A DNA stretch of 16,540 nucleotides, from NCBI GenBank assembly GCA_905233865.1, contig CAJOGH010000004.1, forward strand, positions 1-16,540. Reading direction: 5' to 3'. The stretch comes from an uncultured Atopobiaceae bacterium (GTDB taxonomy: Bacteria > Actinomycetota > Coriobacteriia > Coriobacteriales > Atopobiaceae). The notes beneath the pieces are model-generated. The model saw only the letters and a program-made list of their open reading frames with translations, ran no database searches and was not told where the DNA came from. The translations under genes were made by a program, and so were the position numbers. This document shows positions 14,877 through 16,540 of this stretch, in pieces (position 1 is the first letter of the stretch; each line of letters opens with the position of its first letter).

Positions 14877-15015
14877 TGCACACTGTGCACGTCTGACAAC
14901 CGATTGGGCCGTGGGGCCTGCACAGTGTGCACGCCTGACAACCGATTTGGCTGTGGGACCTGCACAGTGTGCACGCCTGACAACCGATTTGGCTGTGGGA
15001 CCTGCACAGTGTGCA
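14877..15015. repeat. Tandem 42-bp repeat array with four TGCACANTGTGCA palindromes
   Basis: The palindromes lie at 14877-14889, 14919-14931, 14961-14973 and 15003-15015, exactly 42 bases apart. The first has central C, the others central G. The three 29-base spacers contain CTGACAACCGATT and a G-rich end. The second and third spacers are identical; the first differs at four or so positions. Forty-two bases equals four turns of B-DNA, so all sites would face the same side. The array fills most of the nrdD/ABC convergent gap. A single copy occurs at 1655. Although the period keeps frame (14 codons), I see no start or gene signal, and treat it as non-coding. Confidence 0.85.
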
Positions 15016-15056
15016 CGTGGTGAAGGTTCGCGCGACGCGGGCGCGTGATGGGTTGG

Positions 15057-15869
15057 CTACTCCGTTGCGGTCGACAAGAGCACGCGGTCGTTGTCAAACT
15101 CGCTGCCGGCCTGGGCGGCAAAGGCGGCCAGCAGGTCGTCGACGCCCATGCCCTCGCGCTCGGCGCCGCTCACGTCCAAGATCACGCGGCCGCCCTCCAT
15201 CATGAGGGTGCGCGTGCCCATGTCGAGCGCCTGGTGCATGTTGTGCGTGATCATCAGGCAGGTGATGTCGCGCTCGCTCACAATCTCGCGCGTCAGTGCC
15301 AGGACCTTGTCGGCCGTGGCGGGGTCAAGCGCGGCGGTGTGCTCGTCGAGCAGCAGCACGCGCGGCACCACGATGGTGGCCATCAGCAGCGTCAGGGCCT
15401 GGCGCTGGCCTCCCGAAAGCAGGCCCACGGGCTGGCCCATACGGTCCTCCAGGCCCATGTCCAGACGCGACAGCTGCTCCCTAAAGAGGCTCTTGTCGGC
15501 CCGCGAGATGCGGCTGAACACGTGACCCACGCCGTGCTGTGCGCGCAGGTACGCCACGGAGAGGTTCTCCTGGATGGACATGTGCGGCGCGGTGCCCAAA
15601 AGCGGGTCCTGGAACAGCCGGCCGATGCGGCGCGCGCGGGCGTGCTCGGCCATAAAGGTGATGTCCTCACCGTCCAGCTCCACATAGCCCTGGTCGGGGT
15701 AGAGCGTGCCGGCGATGACGTTGAACAGCGTCGACTTGCCCGCGCCGTTGGAGCCCACGATGGTGCAGAAGTCGCCGTCGGTAACCTCCAGGTCCACCGA
15801 GCTCAGCGCGTGGCGCTCGTTGACGGTACCCGCTAGGAAGGTCTTGGTGACGCCCTTGAGTCTCAGCAT
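15057..15869 (-). CDS. ABC transporter ATP-binding protein (amino-acid/unknown-substrate importer, COG1101-like)
   Basis: This 270-residue cytoplasmic ATPase drives the permease encoded just upstream. Walker A is GSNGAGKST (39-47), the Q-loop is at Gln87 (RLFQDP), the signature is LSGGQ (151-155), Walker B is VLLLDE (171-176) and the switch histidine is His209 (ITHN). The N-terminal MLRLKGVTKTFLAGTVNERHAL and the RRIGRLFQDPLLGTAPHMSI segment resemble the ATPases that pair with COG4120 permeases, a group that includes TrpXYZ-like importers. Its ATG overlaps the permease stop by one base (TGATG), indicating translational coupling. It ends close to the 42-bp repeat array. One copy of the dispersed motif (15486-15498) lies inside the coding sequence. 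The transported substrate is not determinable. Confidence 0.9.
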   Translation of the reverse strand: MLRLKGVTKTFLAGTVNERHALSSVDLEVTDGDFCTIVGSNGAGKSTLFNVIAGTLYPDQGYVELDGEDITFMAEHARARRIGRLFQDPLLGTAPHMSIQENLSVAYLRAQHGVGHVFSRISRADKSLFREQLSRLDMGLEDRMGQPVGLLSGGQRQALTLLMATIVVPRVLLLDEHTAALDPATADKVLALTREIVSERDITCLMITHNMHQALDMGTRTLMMEGGRVILDVSGAEREGMGVDDLLAAFAAQAGSEFDNDRVLLSTATE

Positions 15870-16540
15870 CAGCGCGCCTCCTTGTCGGACATTTCCTCGC
15901 GCACGTCGCCTTCGCTCTCCGAGCGCCGCAGCTGGGCGACGGCACGTCGTGCGGCCACCATGGAGGTGAGGTCGCGCGTCTGCGGAGCGATGATGGCGAT
16001 GGCCACGATGACGGCGCTCACGAGCTTGAACGCCTCGGTGGGCACGTTGAGGCGCAGTGCGAACGCGATGGCAAGGCGGTAGAGGATGGAGCCGACGGCC
16101 ACGCCGGCGATGTCGATGCCCACCTTGTTTGAGCGTGCGATCGTCTCGCCGATGACGAGCGAGGCGAGCGCCACGGTGACCATGCCCGTGCCAAGGTTGA
16201 TGTCACAGGTCTTGTTGTACTGGCCAATCAGGCAGCCGGCCAGGCCCGTGAGCGAGTTGGACAGGCACAGGCCAATGGTGATCATGAGGCCGGGGTTGAT
16301 GGAGCTCGCGCGCACCATGGCGGGGGAGTCGCCGGTCGCACGGATGGAGAGGCCCAGGCTCGTGCCCAGGAACCACCACAGCCCCAGGCCCACGATGCCG
16401 ACGATAAGAGCCAGCAGGATGGTCGTCGACCACTCCTGCCACACAGGTGCGGTCGCAATCCCACGGAAGAGCGAGAAGATCGTGTCGGTGCCAAAGATTG
16501 AGAGGTTGGACGACATCCCCATGACGGCCAGGTTGATGGT
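15869..16540 (-). CDS. ABC transporter permease (COG4120-like), N-terminal part outside window
   Basis: The minus-strand frame stays open to the right edge, so an unknown number of N-terminal residues are missing; 223 residues are visible. It has several hydrophobic helices and the sequence FLGTSLGLSIRATGDSPAMV followed by SINPGLMITIGLCLSNSLTG, matching the permeases of uncharacterised importers related to TrpY and, more distantly, branched-chain amino acid permeases. YNKTCDINLGTGMVTVALAS and LVIGETIA are further family-typical segments. The last 40 residues are charged and cytoplasmic. It is coupled to the ATPase by a one-base overlap. A periplasmic-type binding lipoprotein gene would be expected just beyond the right edge. 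An ATG at 16522 is internal to the family pattern and is not taken as the start. Confidence 0.88.
   Translation of the reverse strand, partial: TINLAVMGMSSNLSIFGTDTIFSLFRGIATAPVWQEWSTTILLALIVGIVGLGLWWFLGTSLGLSIRATGDSPAMVRASSINPGLMITIGLCLSNSLTGLAGCLIGQYNKTCDINLGTGMVTVALASLVIGETIARSNKVGIDIAGVAVGSILYRLAIAFALRLNVPTEAFKLVSAVIVAIAIIAPQTRDLTSMVAARRAVAQLRRSESEGDVREEMSDKEAR

Noticed and set aside
14877..15015. CRISPR array
   Set aside because: The units between palindromes are near-identical, not unique spacers, and there are no cas genes. It is a simple tandem repeat.
14713..15121. 14-residue repeat proteins in open frames on both strands across the 42-bp array
   Set aside because: The period is a multiple of three, so any frame without a stop stays open. 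There is no ribosome site, and the frames overlap nrdD or the ABC gene out of frame.
15486..15498. Copy of GAGGCTCTTGTCG inside the ABC ATPase gene as a functional site
   Set aside because: It encodes ordinary residues (DKSL) with favoured codons, so chance cannot be excluded. It is kept only as a member of the motif list.

Overview
The window reads as an ordinary chromosomal segment of a high-GC anaerobic actinobacterium. A member of the Coriobacteriia (Olsenella/Atopobium/Collinsella-like) is the best guess. It carries an oxygen-sensitive class III ribonucleotide reductase with its activase, strongly GC-biased third codon positions, a PcrA with a long Gly-rich linker, and an unusual archaeal-type topoisomerase I. 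No rRNA, tRNA, IS element, prophage or CRISPR array is visible. The taxonomic placement is inference from gene style, not from a search.

Layout: 1-1437 holds the 3' end of pcrA followed closely by mtnN. A palindrome-rich convergent gap (1438-1685) separates mtnN from degV, which is on the minus strand. degV and nhaA are divergent and share a control region (about 2550-2703). An aminotransferase of the aspartate subgroup 1c type follows (4144-5433). A tight four-gene run encodes a membrane-anchored TPR protein, an RsbV/SpoIIAA-like STAS protein, TatA and TatC (5532-8096). After an extended -10 promoter comes a likely operon of topA, a HAD phosphatase and nrdG (8228-12161). nrdD (12390-14792) has its own promoter with two NrdR-box-like sites 32 bp apart. 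A second convergent gap (14793-15056) holds a terminator-like hairpin and a 42-bp tandem repeat. Two minus-strand genes of an ABC importer (ATPase and permease) close the window.

Working together: NrdG installs the glycyl radical on NrdD, which here carries its own fused CxxC redoxin domain. TatA and TatC form the export machinery for folded proteins. The ABC permease and ATPase overlap by one base and form one transporter whose binding protein should lie beyond the right edge.

The genes themselves are mostly recognisable housekeeping families. The least explained material is in the gaps. A 13-bp palindrome (TGCACANTGTGCA) occurs once in the first convergent gap and four times at exact 42-bp spacing in the second. 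A short dispersed motif (AGGCTCTTRTCG) recurs in four different gaps and once inside a gene. I found no clear sign of a wholly new multi-gene system, but these repeats deserve a genome-wide look.
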